Positions 1-8,621 of a DNA stretch of 48,131 nt are shown here, piece by piece (position 1 is the first letter of the stretch; each line of letters starts with the position of its first letter). Both the position numbers and the translations under genes were made by a program. Location: contig CAZOMV010000036.1 of NCBI GenBank assembly GCA_964580995.1, positions 1 to 48,131 of the forward strand, in the 5' to 3' direction. The stretch comes from JAKJEP01 sp964580995 (lineage in GTDB: Bacteria > Planctomycetota > Phycisphaerae > Sedimentisphaerales > SM23-30). Below the pieces are notes generated by a model. The model worked only from the letters and a program-made list of their open reading frames with translations. It ran no database searches and was not told the origin of the DNA.

Positions 1-2
1 CC

Positions 3-125
3 GAATTAAGCTCAAACGGTTATACCCACAATTTTAGAGTTGACGGAATACTAGTAATTCCAAGCGTAGATGAGTTTGTAGATAATATTTTGACGCTCTT
101 CAAAAAGAAGCGGGCGAATGAGTAA
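3..125 (+). CDS. Partial hypothetical protein, C-terminal end only
   Basis: An open frame runs from the left edge to a TAA at 123-125, giving about 40 residues that end in a basic tail (FKKKRANE). It overlaps the ATG of the next gene by 8 bp, which suggests two translationally coupled genes of one operon. The fragment contains VDGILVIPSVDEFVDNIL, which has a protein-like mix of hydrophobic and acidic residues. I do not recognise the family. The base composition is AT-rich like the following gene and unlike the GC-rich housekeeping genes after 1144. Confidence 0.5.
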   Translation, partial: ELSSNGYTHNFRVDGILVIPSVDEFVDNILTLFKKKRANE

Positions 126-936
126 ATCACCTTATCTTGACAGAAACGAACTTATTGAACAGATCGATAGATTTGTTAATAAATTCAGCCCATTCTTTAA
201 GGCCACTGCTGATCGCATGAGTGATCTTTATGAGATGGCTTCATACAATGAAATCATCCGTTACTACAAGCGACGAAAATTTACCCTTACACCACAAAAC
301 CTCAAAAAAGGGGTTTTTGTATTTAAATTAAGCCCCACCGGCCTTAAAGAAAATTTTTCATATTTTACAGCGACTCGTAGCTTGGGAGATAAAAACAATA
401 CAGACTTAATTGTAATTGAGGTACATCATAATGCGAAAATCCAGTCGCATCATGATCCACATCTGTATTATTCTGCTGATGTATCTGTGTGTTTATTAGA
501 TGGTATGGTATCGCAAAAACAAAAAAATGGGAAAAAACATAGTTACATTCCAAATGAGAAATTAATAACCTTTTTCGAGATAAAGAATCTTAATCCATTT
601 CCGGAGATTTTGTTTAGTTTTACGGGCTTGTTAGTAGAATTTATGCCATCTTTGATAATGAATCAAGTTGAAATATATGAAATTAAAGATAAGAAACATA
701 ATCCAAAAGGTCATTTAACTCCGGGTATATTTTTTTCTGGAACTCCAAGCAGTTATACGGCAACTGTTATTAAAAAATTAAAAAAACGATATGGTCATAA
801 TATAATCTGTGGCTTAGCAAACAATAAAGGTGCAATTCCGACTTTTAACGGTTTAAATGAATATTGCAACTGTGGTATGGGTGGAGATTTACACAATTCA
901 AGTGACTTACATGATGACCCCAATGAAACTACCTGA
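118..936 (+). CDS. Hypothetical protein, possible PD-(D/E)XK-like fold
   Basis: A 272-residue protein of unknown family. There is no signal peptide or membrane segment, so it is probably cytoplasmic. One visible pattern is an acidic residue in SADVSVCL (D121) followed 33 residues later by hydrophobic-E-x-K (FFEIKN, E154 and K156). That spacing is compatible with a PD-(D/E)XK nuclease-like core, but this is weak inference. A Cys-x-Cys pair lies at 250-252 near a Gly/His/Asp-rich tail. It overlaps the preceding partial gene by 8 bp, so the two probably act together. Codons are markedly A/T-rich (many AAA, ATT, TTA), unlike the downstream GC-rich genes, which suggests acquired DNA, perhaps a defence or accessory island extending left of the window. 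Confidence 0.7.
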   Translation: MSKSPYLDRNELIEQIDRFVNKFSPFFKATADRMSDLYEMASYNEIIRYYKRRKFTLTPQNLKKGVFVFKLSPTGLKENFSYFTATRSLGDKNNTDLIVIEVHHNAKIQSHHDPHLYYSADVSVCLLDGMVSQKQKNGKKHSYIPNEKLITFFEIKNLNPFPEILFSFTGLLVEFMPSLIMNQVEIYEIKDKKHNPKGHLTPGIFFSGTPSSYTATVIKKLKKRYGHNIICGLANNKGAIPTFNGLNEYCNCGMGGDLHNSSDLHDDPNETT

Positions 937-1063
937 AAGTGTCATTGAGGAATTTTCCGCAGAACTTCTGGAAAAATAAGACTATAGATACATTTAAAGG
1001 TGGTAGTGGGTGGTTTTTAGTTTTATGGTAGTGGGGAAAAGTGAAAAGTTGGGAAGATGGGGC

Positions 1064-1091
1064 TTGAGAGGCGGGGGAAGGCGGGTATAAT
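1064..1091 (+). promoter_or_regulatory. Sigma-70-type promoter of glyQS
   Basis: TTGAGA (1064-1069), a 16-bp G-rich spacer and TATAAT (1086-1091). The predicted start is about 45 nt before the glyQS ATG at 1144. The last spacer bases make a GGGTATAAT block that recurs at other promoters in the window. Confidence 0.65.
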
Positions 1092-1143
1092 ATGGGTTTT
1101 GTTGAAGTTATGGAATATTTGGCTAATTAGATAAAGGCAGGAT

Positions 1144-2607
1144 ATGGCAGAGACACTGAAGAAGCTGGACGAGTTGGTGGCGTTGTGCAAGCGGCGGGGG
1201 TTTATTTTTCAGAGCAGCGACATATATGGCGGGCTGGCAAGCTGTTACGATTACGGGCCGCTGGGCGTGGAGCTCAAGCGGAACGTCAAAAACCAGTGGT
1301 GGAAGACGGTGGTGCAGATGCGGGATGACATGGTGGGGCTGGATTGCAGTATCCTGATGCACCCGATGGTGTGGAAGGCCTCCGGGCATGTGGACAAGTT
1401 TGCCGACCTGATCGCCGAGTGCAAAAAGTGCAATACCCGCACGCGGGTGGACCATTTGAAGGGTGCCGAGGGCGAGGAAACGACCCATCACAGCCACGGG
1501 GAGGTGTCGGAGCATAATCTGGATAGCAAACTCTGCCCGAACTGCGGGGCCAAGGGGCAGTTCACCAAGCCGATGCCGTTCAAGCTGATGTTCGAGACGC
1601 AGATGGGGGCTAATGCCGAGGACTCGATGACGTTGTATCTGCGGCCAGAGACGGCCCAGGGTATTTTCGCGAATTTCCGCAATGTGCTGGACACCACACG
1701 GATCAAGGTGCCCTTCGGGATCGCCCAGATGGGCAAAAGTTTCCGGAATGAGGTGACGACCAAGGCGTTCATCTTCCGGACGCGGGAGTTCGAGCAGATG
1801 GAAATCGAATTTTTCTGCAAACCCGGCACGGATGAGCAGTGGTACGAACACTGGAAGGAGCAGCGGCTGAACTGGTACACCGACCTGGGGATCCGGGCGG
1901 AGAATCTGCGGCTGCGGAAGCATGAGGACGATGAACTGGCCCACTATGCCAAAGGGTGCGTGGATATCGAGTATAAATTCCCGTTCGGCCAGGGCGACTG
2001 GCAGGAGCTGGAGGGGATCGCCAACCGGACGGACTATGACCTGCGGCAGCATCAGCGGGGGATGCGGTCGATGACGAAATGGTACGAGGCCAAGCGCGAC
2101 ACGCTCAAGACGCCGCTGCTGGGGGAGGATGAGGAGTATCAGAAAGGCCCGCTGAGTTATTTCGATGATGAGGCGAAGGAGCGTTATATCCCCTATGTGA
2201 TCGAGCCGTCGGCCGGCGCGGATCGCGGGACGCTGGCGTTTCTGGTGGATGCATATGCGGAGGAGGAAGTCCGGGGCGAGAAACGCAGTGTGCTGCGGTT
2301 CGATCCGCGGCTGGCGCCGATCAAAGTGGGTGTGTTCCCGCTGGTGAAAAAGGAAGGGATGCCGGAGAAGGCCCATGCGATTTATAACGACCTGCGGAAG
2401 GGTTTTCCCTGTTTTTACGATGAGAAGGGGGCAGTGGGCCGCCGCTATCGCCGGCAGGATGAGGCGGGGACGCCGTTCTGCGTAACCGTGGACGGCCAGA
2501 CCAGTGAAGATAATACCGTAACCGTGCGGGAACGGGATTCGATGGAACAAATTCGTATCAACAGCGATCAGGTGGTCAATTATCTGCGGGGGAAACTGCA
2601 AATGTAG
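1144..2607 (+). CDS. glyQS: Glycyl-tRNA synthetase, single-chain (alpha2) type
   Basis: Charges tRNA-Gly with glycine in the cytoplasm. The 487 residues match the single-chain, eukaryote/archaeon-like class IIa GlyRS rather than the two-subunit GlyQ/GlyS form. Visible hallmarks are the N-terminal GLASCYDYGPLGVELKRN block (residues 31-48), two CxxC pairs (C93/C96 and C131/C134) that could bind zinc, RPETAQG (167-173), class II motif 2 with FRNE (200-203), and FRTREFEQMEIEFF (211-224). The C-terminal anticodon-binding domain ends with the VTVRERD block. The ATG follows a weak AGG-containing leader. A GH127 glycosidase gene starts 11 bp after the stop, so an essential synthetase appears to lead a transcript with carbohydrate-active enzymes. 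Confidence 0.96.
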   Translation: MAETLKKLDELVALCKRRGFIFQSSDIYGGLASCYDYGPLGVELKRNVKNQWWKTVVQMRDDMVGLDCSILMHPMVWKASGHVDKFADLIAECKKCNTRTRVDHLKGAEGEETTHHSHGEVSEHNLDSKLCPNCGAKGQFTKPMPFKLMFETQMGANAEDSMTLYLRPETAQGIFANFRNVLDTTRIKVPFGIAQMGKSFRNEVTTKAFIFRTREFEQMEIEFFCKPGTDEQWYEHWKEQRLNWYTDLGIRAENLRLRKHEDDELAHYAKGCVDIEYKFPFGQGDWQELEGIANRTDYDLRQHQRGMRSMTKWYEAKRDTLKTPLLGEDEEYQKGPLSYFDDEAKERYIPYVIEPSAGADRGTLAFLVDAYAEEEVRGEKRSVLRFDPRLAPIKVGVFPLVKKEGMPEKAHAIYNDLRKGFPCFYDEKGAVGRRYRRQDEAGTPFCVTVDGQTSEDNTVTVRERDSMEQIRINSDQVVNYLRGKLQM

Positions 2608-2618
2608 GAGCCTTGGTT

Positions 2619-4919
2619 ATGCGTTTCATGCAACTTTCCCAGTGGGCGGTACGTGCCTGTATGTGTACCCTTGGTATTGGTTTGCTAGGGTTTTTGGCGG
2701 AGAGCGGTTGGAGTCAGGAAGCGGTGGGGGGGCCGAGGCAGGCGGGAAAGGTGATGAAAGCCCAGCCCCGCTGTATGCCGGCGTCGGGAACCGGTTTTCG
2801 AATGGGAGGGATAGCGGGTGAGTATGTCCAGGCAGTCTGCGATCAATGGCTGAAAGGTCTGGCCGATAGGAACCCAGCCATTCTGGAGATGTTTGCCGAC
2901 CGGGATAAGGAGCCGGCCCGTGATTTACTGCCGTGGTCGGGGGAATTCGCCGGAAAATATTTGACGGGGGCGGTGCAGATTCTTCGGCTGACACAGGACG
3001 GCGAACTGCGGGAGTATCTGGCGAATTTTGTCAAGCGGCTGGTGGCGTTGCAGGCGGAGGATGGGTATCTGGGGCCGTGGTCGAAGGAGTATCAGCTTAC
3101 CGGCCGGGGAGCGAAGGTGTGGGGCAATTATCCCACCTGGGACGCCTGGGCGCATTATCATGCCATGCTGGGTCTGATGCTGTGGTATGAGGAAAGCGGG
3201 GATGAGGCGGCCTTGCAGGCGGCGCAAAAGATTGCGGATTTGCTATGTAATACCTTTCTGGACCAGCCGGGCGGTATGACGGTTATGAAGGCCTGCTCGG
3301 TGAATCATGCCCCGTTGCATTCGCTGGGGATTTTATATACGAAACATGCCGACCCGCGTTATCTGGCTTTGATGAATCAGATTGTGGAGCAGGAGTTTCC
3401 GACGGAGGGGAATTACGTGGAACTGGCTCTGGCTGGCCAGCCGATGTCTCAGTTTCCTCACAAGGAACAAACCGGTGATTCCGATTTTCGCCGCTGGGAG
3501 AATCTGCACATCATCATGGGATTGGCGCCGCTGTACTGGATCACCGGCCAGGAGAAATACCGGCAGGCCTTTGAGCGCATCTGGTGGAATATCGTCGAAC
3601 AGGACCGGCATAATACCGGGGCATATTCGACGAATGAGGCGTCGGTGGGCAATCCGTATGCGATAGGTTCCATCGAGACCTGCTGTGTGGTGGCCTGGGC
3701 GGCGATGTCGGTGGAGATGCTCAAGCTGACGGGGGATTCGATGGTGGCTGATGAGCTGGAGCTTAGCTTTTACAATGCGATTCTCGGTTATCAGGATCGC
3801 TCGGGCAAATGGTGCACCTATCACACGCCGATGGACGGACAGCGGGTCCCCAGCACGGTATCCATCGAATTCCAGAAGCGGCCCGGCAGCGAGGAGCTGA
3901 ACTGCTGCAGCGTCAATTGTGCCCGGGGCTTGGGGCTGCTGAGCGATTGGGCGTTGATGCAGGATGCGGATGGCCTGCTGGTGAACTGGTATGGTTCCGG
4001 GGAAATGAAAGCCCAGGTAGGGGGGCAGCCGGTAATTTTAACGCAAACGACCGATTATCCGCGGACGGGGAAAATCGGGATCGAGGTAGCGCCGGAAAAG
4101 GCGGCGGAGTTTGCCCTTCGGCTGCGTATTCCCCACTGGAGCGAAAAAACCTCGGTGGCTGTGAACGGGATGGAACAGAAAGAAGTAAAGCCGGGTCAAT
4201 ATCTGGTGTTGCAGCGGCAATGGCAGCCGGGCGATGTGATTGAGCTGAATCTGGATATGTCGCTGCACTTCTGGGCGGGGGAAAGGGAATGCCAGGGTAA
4301 GTGTTCGGTGTATCACGGGCCGATTCTGCTGGCCTATGCCACGGAAAATATTAATCTCAAACTCAGTCCGCAGTGGCAGCGGTTTGGGGAAACCTACGCC
4401 TGCAAAGACGCGGGTGCGAGCATTCGCCTGGAATTCAAAGGGGAGCGGATCGAGTGGGTGGGCAACAAGTTTGATGATGCGGGCATCGCCCTGGTGAAGA
4501 TAGACGGGCGGGAAGTGGGGCGAGTAGATCAATATGACCCGGTGCGCGGCCAGCCGTTCTCCTGGGAATATACCGGGCTGGAGCCGGGGCGGCATACCAT
4601 TGAAATTTCCGTGACGGATCAGAAAGCGGAGGCGTCCAAAGACCTCTGGATTAACTTTACCAAATTTCTGCCGGCGGAAAAAGTGCCGGTTTTTGATGCC
4701 CGCACTCTGGCGGCGGAATCCCGGAATATTCTCGATACCGGCAAAGACATCATTGCCCTGGAATGTACCAATGTGGCGGGGGAAAAGCTTATTCTGCGCG
4801 ATTTTGACAGTGCCGGCGAAGAGGGGAGATATTATCAATCCTGGCTGGAGGTGCAAAATGTCGAATCCACGCCCTTTAGCCGGACGAATCCCCTGCGCAG
4901 CGGTCGAAAAATAAAATGA
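2619..4919 (+). CDS. GH127-type (DUF1680) glycoside hydrolase, probable beta-L-arabinofuranosidase
   Basis: Secreted enzyme of 766 residues, probably releasing beta-L-arabinofuranose or a related sugar from plant or algal glycans. An N-terminal signal peptide (hydrophobic stretch CTLGIGLLGFLA) precedes an (alpha/alpha)6-barrel and C-terminal beta domains. Counted from the chosen start, the catalytic and zinc-site pattern of the family is present: E353-T-C355 in GSIETCC and C429-C430 in LNCCSVNCARG. I chose ATG 2619 because TAGGAG lies 8 bp upstream; a TTG at 2613 is too close to that site. It lies 11 bp after glyQS and just before a DUF4091 gene, so operonic. Exact substrate specificity (GH127, GH146 or a neighbouring family) cannot be read from sequence alone. 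Confidence 0.87.
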   Translation: MRFMQLSQWAVRACMCTLGIGLLGFLAESGWSQEAVGGPRQAGKVMKAQPRCMPASGTGFRMGGIAGEYVQAVCDQWLKGLADRNPAILEMFADRDKEPARDLLPWSGEFAGKYLTGAVQILRLTQDGELREYLANFVKRLVALQAEDGYLGPWSKEYQLTGRGAKVWGNYPTWDAWAHYHAMLGLMLWYEESGDEAALQAAQKIADLLCNTFLDQPGGMTVMKACSVNHAPLHSLGILYTKHADPRYLALMNQIVEQEFPTEGNYVELALAGQPMSQFPHKEQTGDSDFRRWENLHIIMGLAPLYWITGQEKYRQAFERIWWNIVEQDRHNTGAYSTNEASVGNPYAIGSIETCCVVAWAAMSVEMLKLTGDSMVADELELSFYNAILGYQDRSGKWCTYHTPMDGQRVPSTVSIEFQKRPGSEELNCCSVNCARGLGLLSDWALMQDADGLLVNWYGSGEMKAQVGGQPVILTQTTDYPRTGKIGIEVAPEKAAEFALRLRIPHWSEKTSVAVNGMEQKEVKPGQYLVLQRQWQPGDVIELNLDMSLHFWAGERECQGKCSVYHGPILLAYATENINLKLSPQWQRFGETYACKDAGASIRLEFKGERIEWVGNKFDDAGIALVKIDGREVGRVDQYDPVRGQPFSWEYTGLEPGRHTIEISVTDQKAEASKDLWINFTKFLPAEKVPVFDARTLAAESRNILDTGKDIIALECTNVAGEKLILRDFDSAGEEGRYYQSWLEVQNVESTPFSRTNPLRSGRKIK

Positions 4920-4941
4920 ACCGGTTTTGAAAGATTTTTTG

Positions 4942-6468
4942 ATGAAGATGTGTTTCTCCCAGCTTCTGTTTTTTGTCCTGGTGATAGGAGGATTGTCTGG
5001 CAGGAACGGATTGATCGCCAAACCGTACGTCTGGGTAGCCGATGGCATGGAGCGGATCGGACAAACCGATGCGCCGGGGAAAGAAAAACGGATTTGCATA
5101 TTTGCCGCCCGTGGAGAATATGAATCCTTTCAGGTTATTGTTACGGCCAAAGAAAAATCTCTCACCCAAGTCAACCTGACAATCAGCGATCTGGAGGGTC
5201 CGCAAAAAATCAGCAATAGCAATTTCACCCTGTATCGGGAGCATTATATCGAGGTAAAAAAGTCGTCCCCCATCTGGCGCGGGCCGCCGAATCTGCCGCT
5301 GGGGGTGGGCTGGTACCCGGATGGACTGATCCCGTTTGTAGATCCGCAGACCAGACAGGATATCCAGGGAGCAAAATACGACGCGGTGCCGTTCGATCTG
5401 GCGGCGGGGCGGAACCAGCCGCTGTGGGTCGATCTGTTGGTGCCGTATAACACACTGGCAGGCTCGTATAAGGGGACCGCGACCGTATCGTCCGATCAGG
5501 GCAGCGAACAGCTACCCGTCGAACTGACGGTCTGGGATTTCGATTTGCCGCTGCGGCCTTCGCTGCGTTCGCGGTTTGGGGGTGGGGAATTGGTATTGCA
5601 GCATAAGCTGATGGGGGAGGGGGACTATACGCGTGTGAACGCCATTAACGTTGGCATCTGGGCGGGGGGCGGCAGTTGGGAGTGTCTGCCGATCCGCCCG
5701 GCGGCACCGGTGGAAACCTGGACAGAAAAAGAATCTTCTTATCCGGAAGAAGCACGGCAATATCTCTATAATTACACCACCGATGAGATCAGCAATTGCC
5801 GGGATTTATACGAACCGGTCAAGGAATGGGCGCGGAATATCCATGCCGGCTCCAGCATCAAAAATCTGATTGTCATGGTCCCTACTCCTGAATTGTATGA
5901 TGACGGCACGGGTCATCCGGCGGTGGATATCTGGGTGGTGCTGCCGGCGCAGTCCTATGAGCCAGCGGATGTAGAGCGAATCCGGCAGGCGGAGCGGCTG
6001 GGCGGTGAAATCTGGTCGTATAACTGCAATGTACAGGACAGCTACTCCCCGAAATGGCAGATTGACTTTGCCCCGATCAACTATCGGATTCAGCCGCTGA
6101 TCAATCAGTCGTATGGTTTTCCCGGCCTGCTCTACTGGCGCGTGGACCTGTGGCCGGAGGATCCCTGGACCACCTTTGCTGACTTGGATTATCCCGGTAA
6201 CGGCCACCTGATCTATCCCGGCGCGCCGGCGGGAATTTCGGAGCCGGTTCCTTCGATGCGGCTGAAGTATTTGCGGGAGGGGGTCGAGGATTATGAATAT
6301 GTGGAAATCCTCAAGAACCTCGGCCAGAAGGATTTTGCCCTGCAAGCCATTCAGCCGGTGGCGGGGGACTGGAAACACTGGACGGCCGATCCCCAGGCCC
6401 TGTACCGGGTGCGGCAGATTCTAGGCGAAAAAATCCACCAACTGCAAAAAAAGCGAGGGAACGGCTGA
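4942..6468 (+). CDS. DUF4091 protein (GH123-like glycoside hydrolase)
   Basis: Secreted protein of about 509 residues with an N-terminal hydrophobic signal (LLFFVLVIGGLSG), a beta-sandwich region to about residue 200, and a C-terminal barrel-type domain. The C-terminus carries the DUF4091 signature: GNGHLIYPGAPAG, then PVPSMRLKYLREGVEDYEY. A TTDEI sequence (D281-E282 from the chosen start) matches the Asp-Glu pair used by GH123 N-acetyl-beta-hexosaminidases through substrate-assisted catalysis. The segment between the sandwich and the Asp-Glu pair looks short. ATG 4942 is chosen over an in-frame TTG at 4927; neither has a strong ribosome site. The 22-bp gap after the GH127 gene implies co-transcription. 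The substrate is unknown; amino sugars are suggested only by family analogy. Confidence 0.78.
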   Translation: MKMCFSQLLFFVLVIGGLSGRNGLIAKPYVWVADGMERIGQTDAPGKEKRICIFAARGEYESFQVIVTAKEKSLTQVNLTISDLEGPQKISNSNFTLYREHYIEVKKSSPIWRGPPNLPLGVGWYPDGLIPFVDPQTRQDIQGAKYDAVPFDLAAGRNQPLWVDLLVPYNTLAGSYKGTATVSSDQGSEQLPVELTVWDFDLPLRPSLRSRFGGGELVLQHKLMGEGDYTRVNAINVGIWAGGGSWECLPIRPAAPVETWTEKESSYPEEARQYLYNYTTDEISNCRDLYEPVKEWARNIHAGSSIKNLIVMVPTPELYDDGTGHPAVDIWVVLPAQSYEPADVERIRQAERLGGEIWSYNCNVQDSYSPKWQIDFAPINYRIQPLINQSYGFPGLLYWRVDLWPEDPWTTFADLDYPGNGHLIYPGAPAGISEPVPSMRLKYLREGVEDYEYVEILKNLGQKDFALQAIQPVAGDWKHWTADPQALYRVRQILGEKIHQLQKKRGNG

Positions 6469-6481
6469 AATCGGATTTTTA

Positions 6482-6503
6482 CTAAAGTTTTGCAAAACTG
6501 TAG
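6482..6503. promoter_or_regulatory. Palindrome with core GTTTTGCAAAAC, site 1
   Basis: A 22-bp dyad with one mismatched pair, centred on AGTTTTGCAAAACT (6486-6499), 14 bp after the DUF4091 stop. It is followed by TTTTTCGTTTT, so it could be an AT-rich terminator. It also overlaps a possible -35 (TTGCAA 6490-6495) for the lipoprotein gene, so it could be an operator. A nearly identical palindrome lies at 19320-19339. Confidence 0.5.
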
Positions 6504-6519
6504 TTTTTCGTTTTACAAT
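6490..6519 (+). promoter_or_regulatory. Candidate promoter for the lipoprotein-asnS pair
   Basis: TTGCAA (6490-6495), an 18-bp spacer and TACAAT (6514-6519). The -35 lies inside the palindrome at 6482-6503. The predicted start is about 78 nt before the lipoprotein ATG. Confidence 0.4.
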
Positions 6520-6603
6520 CCGCGATTCTATGATAAAAAGGAGACACTCGCTTAGAATAAGCTGGGACGCAGGAGGCGTCCGGAACCGGCAGATGGAGCT
6601 GCG

Positions 6604-7062
6604 ATGCGTTGGACAGAGAAAGCGAAACGGCTGTTATGGATCTCGGTGATGGCATGCCTTTCCGGCATGTCATTCGGCTGCAAGGGTGAAGGTAAGGTCA
6701 ATCCTTATATCGCCCAGCGGGTCTGGGAACTGACCAGCGAGGACCCGGTTACCGTGCAGGCGGCCATCGATTTTCTGCTGAATCAGAAACCCAGAAATGT
6801 GGTGCCGGCCCTGATGGAGAATCTGGATGACATGCATCCCCTGGCGGTGCGAAAGGTGCTGATCCAGGATATGCGTAATTCCGCGGCCCCCATCCGGCGG
6901 TATCAGCCGGAGAAGGTGTGCGATCTGATCGCGGCCCTGCTGCATCAGGTGACCGGTGTCAGCCACGGCAATATTTATAACGGTGCCAGCGACACCCAGC
7001 GGATCAAGGCCATCGCCGCCTGGCAGACCTGGTGGAGTGCGAATAAACAATACTACCAGTAA
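6604..7062 (+). CDS. Small hypothetical lipoprotein
   Basis: A 152-residue protein with a basic N-terminus, a hydrophobic segment and a near-lipobox (MSFGC), so it is probably a lipoprotein. The mature part is mostly helical with a HEAT-like look: VTVQAAIDFLLNQKPRNVVPALMENLDDMHPLAVRKVLIQDM resembles paired-helix repeats that track residues lost or kept over neighbours. The C-terminus is Trp/Tyr-rich (AWQTWWSANKQYYQ). GGAG lies 5 bp before the ATG. It sits 32 bp upstream of asnS and probably shares its transcript. The function is unknown; the HEAT assignment is by eye only. Confidence 0.7.
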   Translation: MRWTEKAKRLLWISVMACLSGMSFGCKGEGKVNPYIAQRVWELTSEDPVTVQAAIDFLLNQKPRNVVPALMENLDDMHPLAVRKVLIQDMRNSAAPIRRYQPEKVCDLIAALLHQVTGVSHGNIYNGASDTQRIKAIAAWQTWWSANKQYYQ

Positions 7063-7094
7063 GAAAAAATCTGAGATTGCAAGTTAGGAGTGAC

Positions 7095-8603
7095 ATGGAA
7101 GCCAAGAGAATACGAATCAGCGAGATGAATCAAAATGTGGGTCAGGAAGTTACCATTTCCGGCTGGCTGTATAATTTGCGGGCCAGCGGCAAGGTGCAGT
7201 TTTTGATTGTGCGCGACGGTAGCGGCTACTGTCAGGGGGTTTTCGAGAAAAAAGAGGACAACGCGGACCTGTTCGAGCAGGTCAAGCATCTGGGGCAGGA
7301 GTCATCCCTGACCGTTACGGGGACCGTTCGCCAGGAACCGCGCAGCATCGGCGGCTATGAGCTGGCGGTGCGGGATGTGCGGATTGTGCAGAACACCCAG
7401 GGCTATCCGATCACCCCCAAGGAGCACGGCATCGAGTTCCTACTGCGGAACCGGCATCTGCATCTGCGGTCGCGGCGGCAGTGGGCGCTGGCCCGGGTCC
7501 GGCATACGGTGGTGGAGGCGATCCGCGGATTTTTCAACAGCCACGGGTTCACCCTGGTCGATACCCCGATTTTTGCCCCGGCGGCCGGGGAAGGGGAGCA
7601 GACGCTTTTCGCGGTGGATTATTTCGGCGAGCCGGTCTATCTGGCCCAGACGGGTCAGTTGTATCTGGAATCCGCCGCCCTGAGTCTGGGCAAGGTCTAT
7701 TGTTTCGGCCCCACCTTTCGGGCGGAAAAGAGCAAGACCCGCCGGCATCTGACGGAGTTCTGGATGGTCGAGCCGGAAATCACCTATATCGACCTGGATG
7801 GCCTGCTGGAGGTGGCGGAAGATTTTATCTGTTCGATTGTGCAGGCGGTTTTGGCCAAGAACCGGCCCGAACTGGAATTTCTGGAACGGAATCTGGCCGA
7901 ACTGGAGCAAATTCAAAAGCCGTTTGTGCGTCTGAGTTATACCGATGCCGTCGAACTGCTGCACAGCGAGAAGGTGAAAAATTATTTACAGGAACAACTG
8001 ACAACCAAACAGAACCAGTTGGAGGAGCAGGAAGCCAATATCGCCCAATGGACCGCCGAACAGGAATCCGCCGCCAAGCAGTGGCAGAAGGATAAGCTGG
8101 CGGCCCAGATCATTCAGGCCCGGGAACTGGCGGCGGAACTGTCCGAACAGATCAGCAATATCCCCCAGCATATGGAACTGGCGGCCGGTTTCCGCTGGGG
8201 CAAGGACCTGGGCGGCTCGGACGAGACCATTATTGCCTCGCTCCATGACCGGCCGATATTTGTGCATCGCTACCCAAAAGCAGCCAAGGCCTTTTACATG
8301 AAGCCCGACCCGGAAAACGGGCAGGTGGTATTGAATTTCGACTGCCTGGCCCCGCAGGGTTACGGGGAGATCATTGGCGGCTCCATGCGTGAAGACAGCT
8401 ACGAGGCCCTTATCGCCCGCATTCACGAGGAAGGCTTTAACCAGGCCGACTACGAATGGTATCTGGATCTGCGCCGTTACGGCTCGGTCCCGCACGGCGG
8501 GTTCGGCCTGGGCGTCGAGCGGACCGTCGCCTGGATAGCCGGCATCAAACACATCCGCGAGACCATCGCCTACCCGCGCATGATGGGCAAGATCTACCCA
8601 TAA
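7095..8603 (+). CDS. asnS: Asparaginyl-tRNA synthetase with an internal coiled-coil-like insertion
   Basis: Charges tRNA-Asn. It has an N-terminal OB-fold anticodon domain (VTISGWLYNLRASGKVQFLIVRDG), a class II catalytic core with motif 2 (FRAEKSKTRRHLTEFWMVEPE, about residues 208-228) and motif 3 (GGFGLGVERTVAW, about 468-480). The WMVEPE sequence and the lack of a GAD-type insertion favour AsnRS over AspRS. The start is ATG 7095, with TAGGAG upstream; an in-frame start at 7077 would add six residues. At 502 residues it is longer than the usual 430-470. The excess is a Glu/Gln/Lys-rich, helix-forming segment at about 295-362, between YTDAVELL and FRWGKDLGG, that looks like a helical hairpin. 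Confidence 0.95.
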   Translation: MEAKRIRISEMNQNVGQEVTISGWLYNLRASGKVQFLIVRDGSGYCQGVFEKKEDNADLFEQVKHLGQESSLTVTGTVRQEPRSIGGYELAVRDVRIVQNTQGYPITPKEHGIEFLLRNRHLHLRSRRQWALARVRHTVVEAIRGFFNSHGFTLVDTPIFAPAAGEGEQTLFAVDYFGEPVYLAQTGQLYLESAALSLGKVYCFGPTFRAEKSKTRRHLTEFWMVEPEITYIDLDGLLEVAEDFICSIVQAVLAKNRPELEFLERNLAELEQIQKPFVRLSYTDAVELLHSEKVKNYLQEQLTTKQNQLEEQEANIAQWTAEQESAAKQWQKDKLAAQIIQARELAAELSEQISNIPQHMELAAGFRWGKDLGGSDETIIASLHDRPIFVHRYPKAAKAFYMKPDPENGQVVLNFDCLAPQGYGEIIGGSMREDSYEALIARIHEEGFNQADYEWYLDLRRYGSVPHGGFGLGVERTVAWIAGIKHIRETIAYPRMMGKIYP

Positions 8604-8621
8604 GCCGCGCCAGTATTTTTA

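Noticed and set aside
1123..2601. 492-residue open frame on the minus strand opposite glyQS
   Set aside because: It is the shadow of a GC-rich real gene; its translation is Pro/His/Leu/Arg-rich with no family features.
4038..5099. 353-residue minus-strand frame across the GH127/DUF4091 junction
   Set aside because: It overlaps two well-supported genes, has low-complexity composition and no ribosome site.
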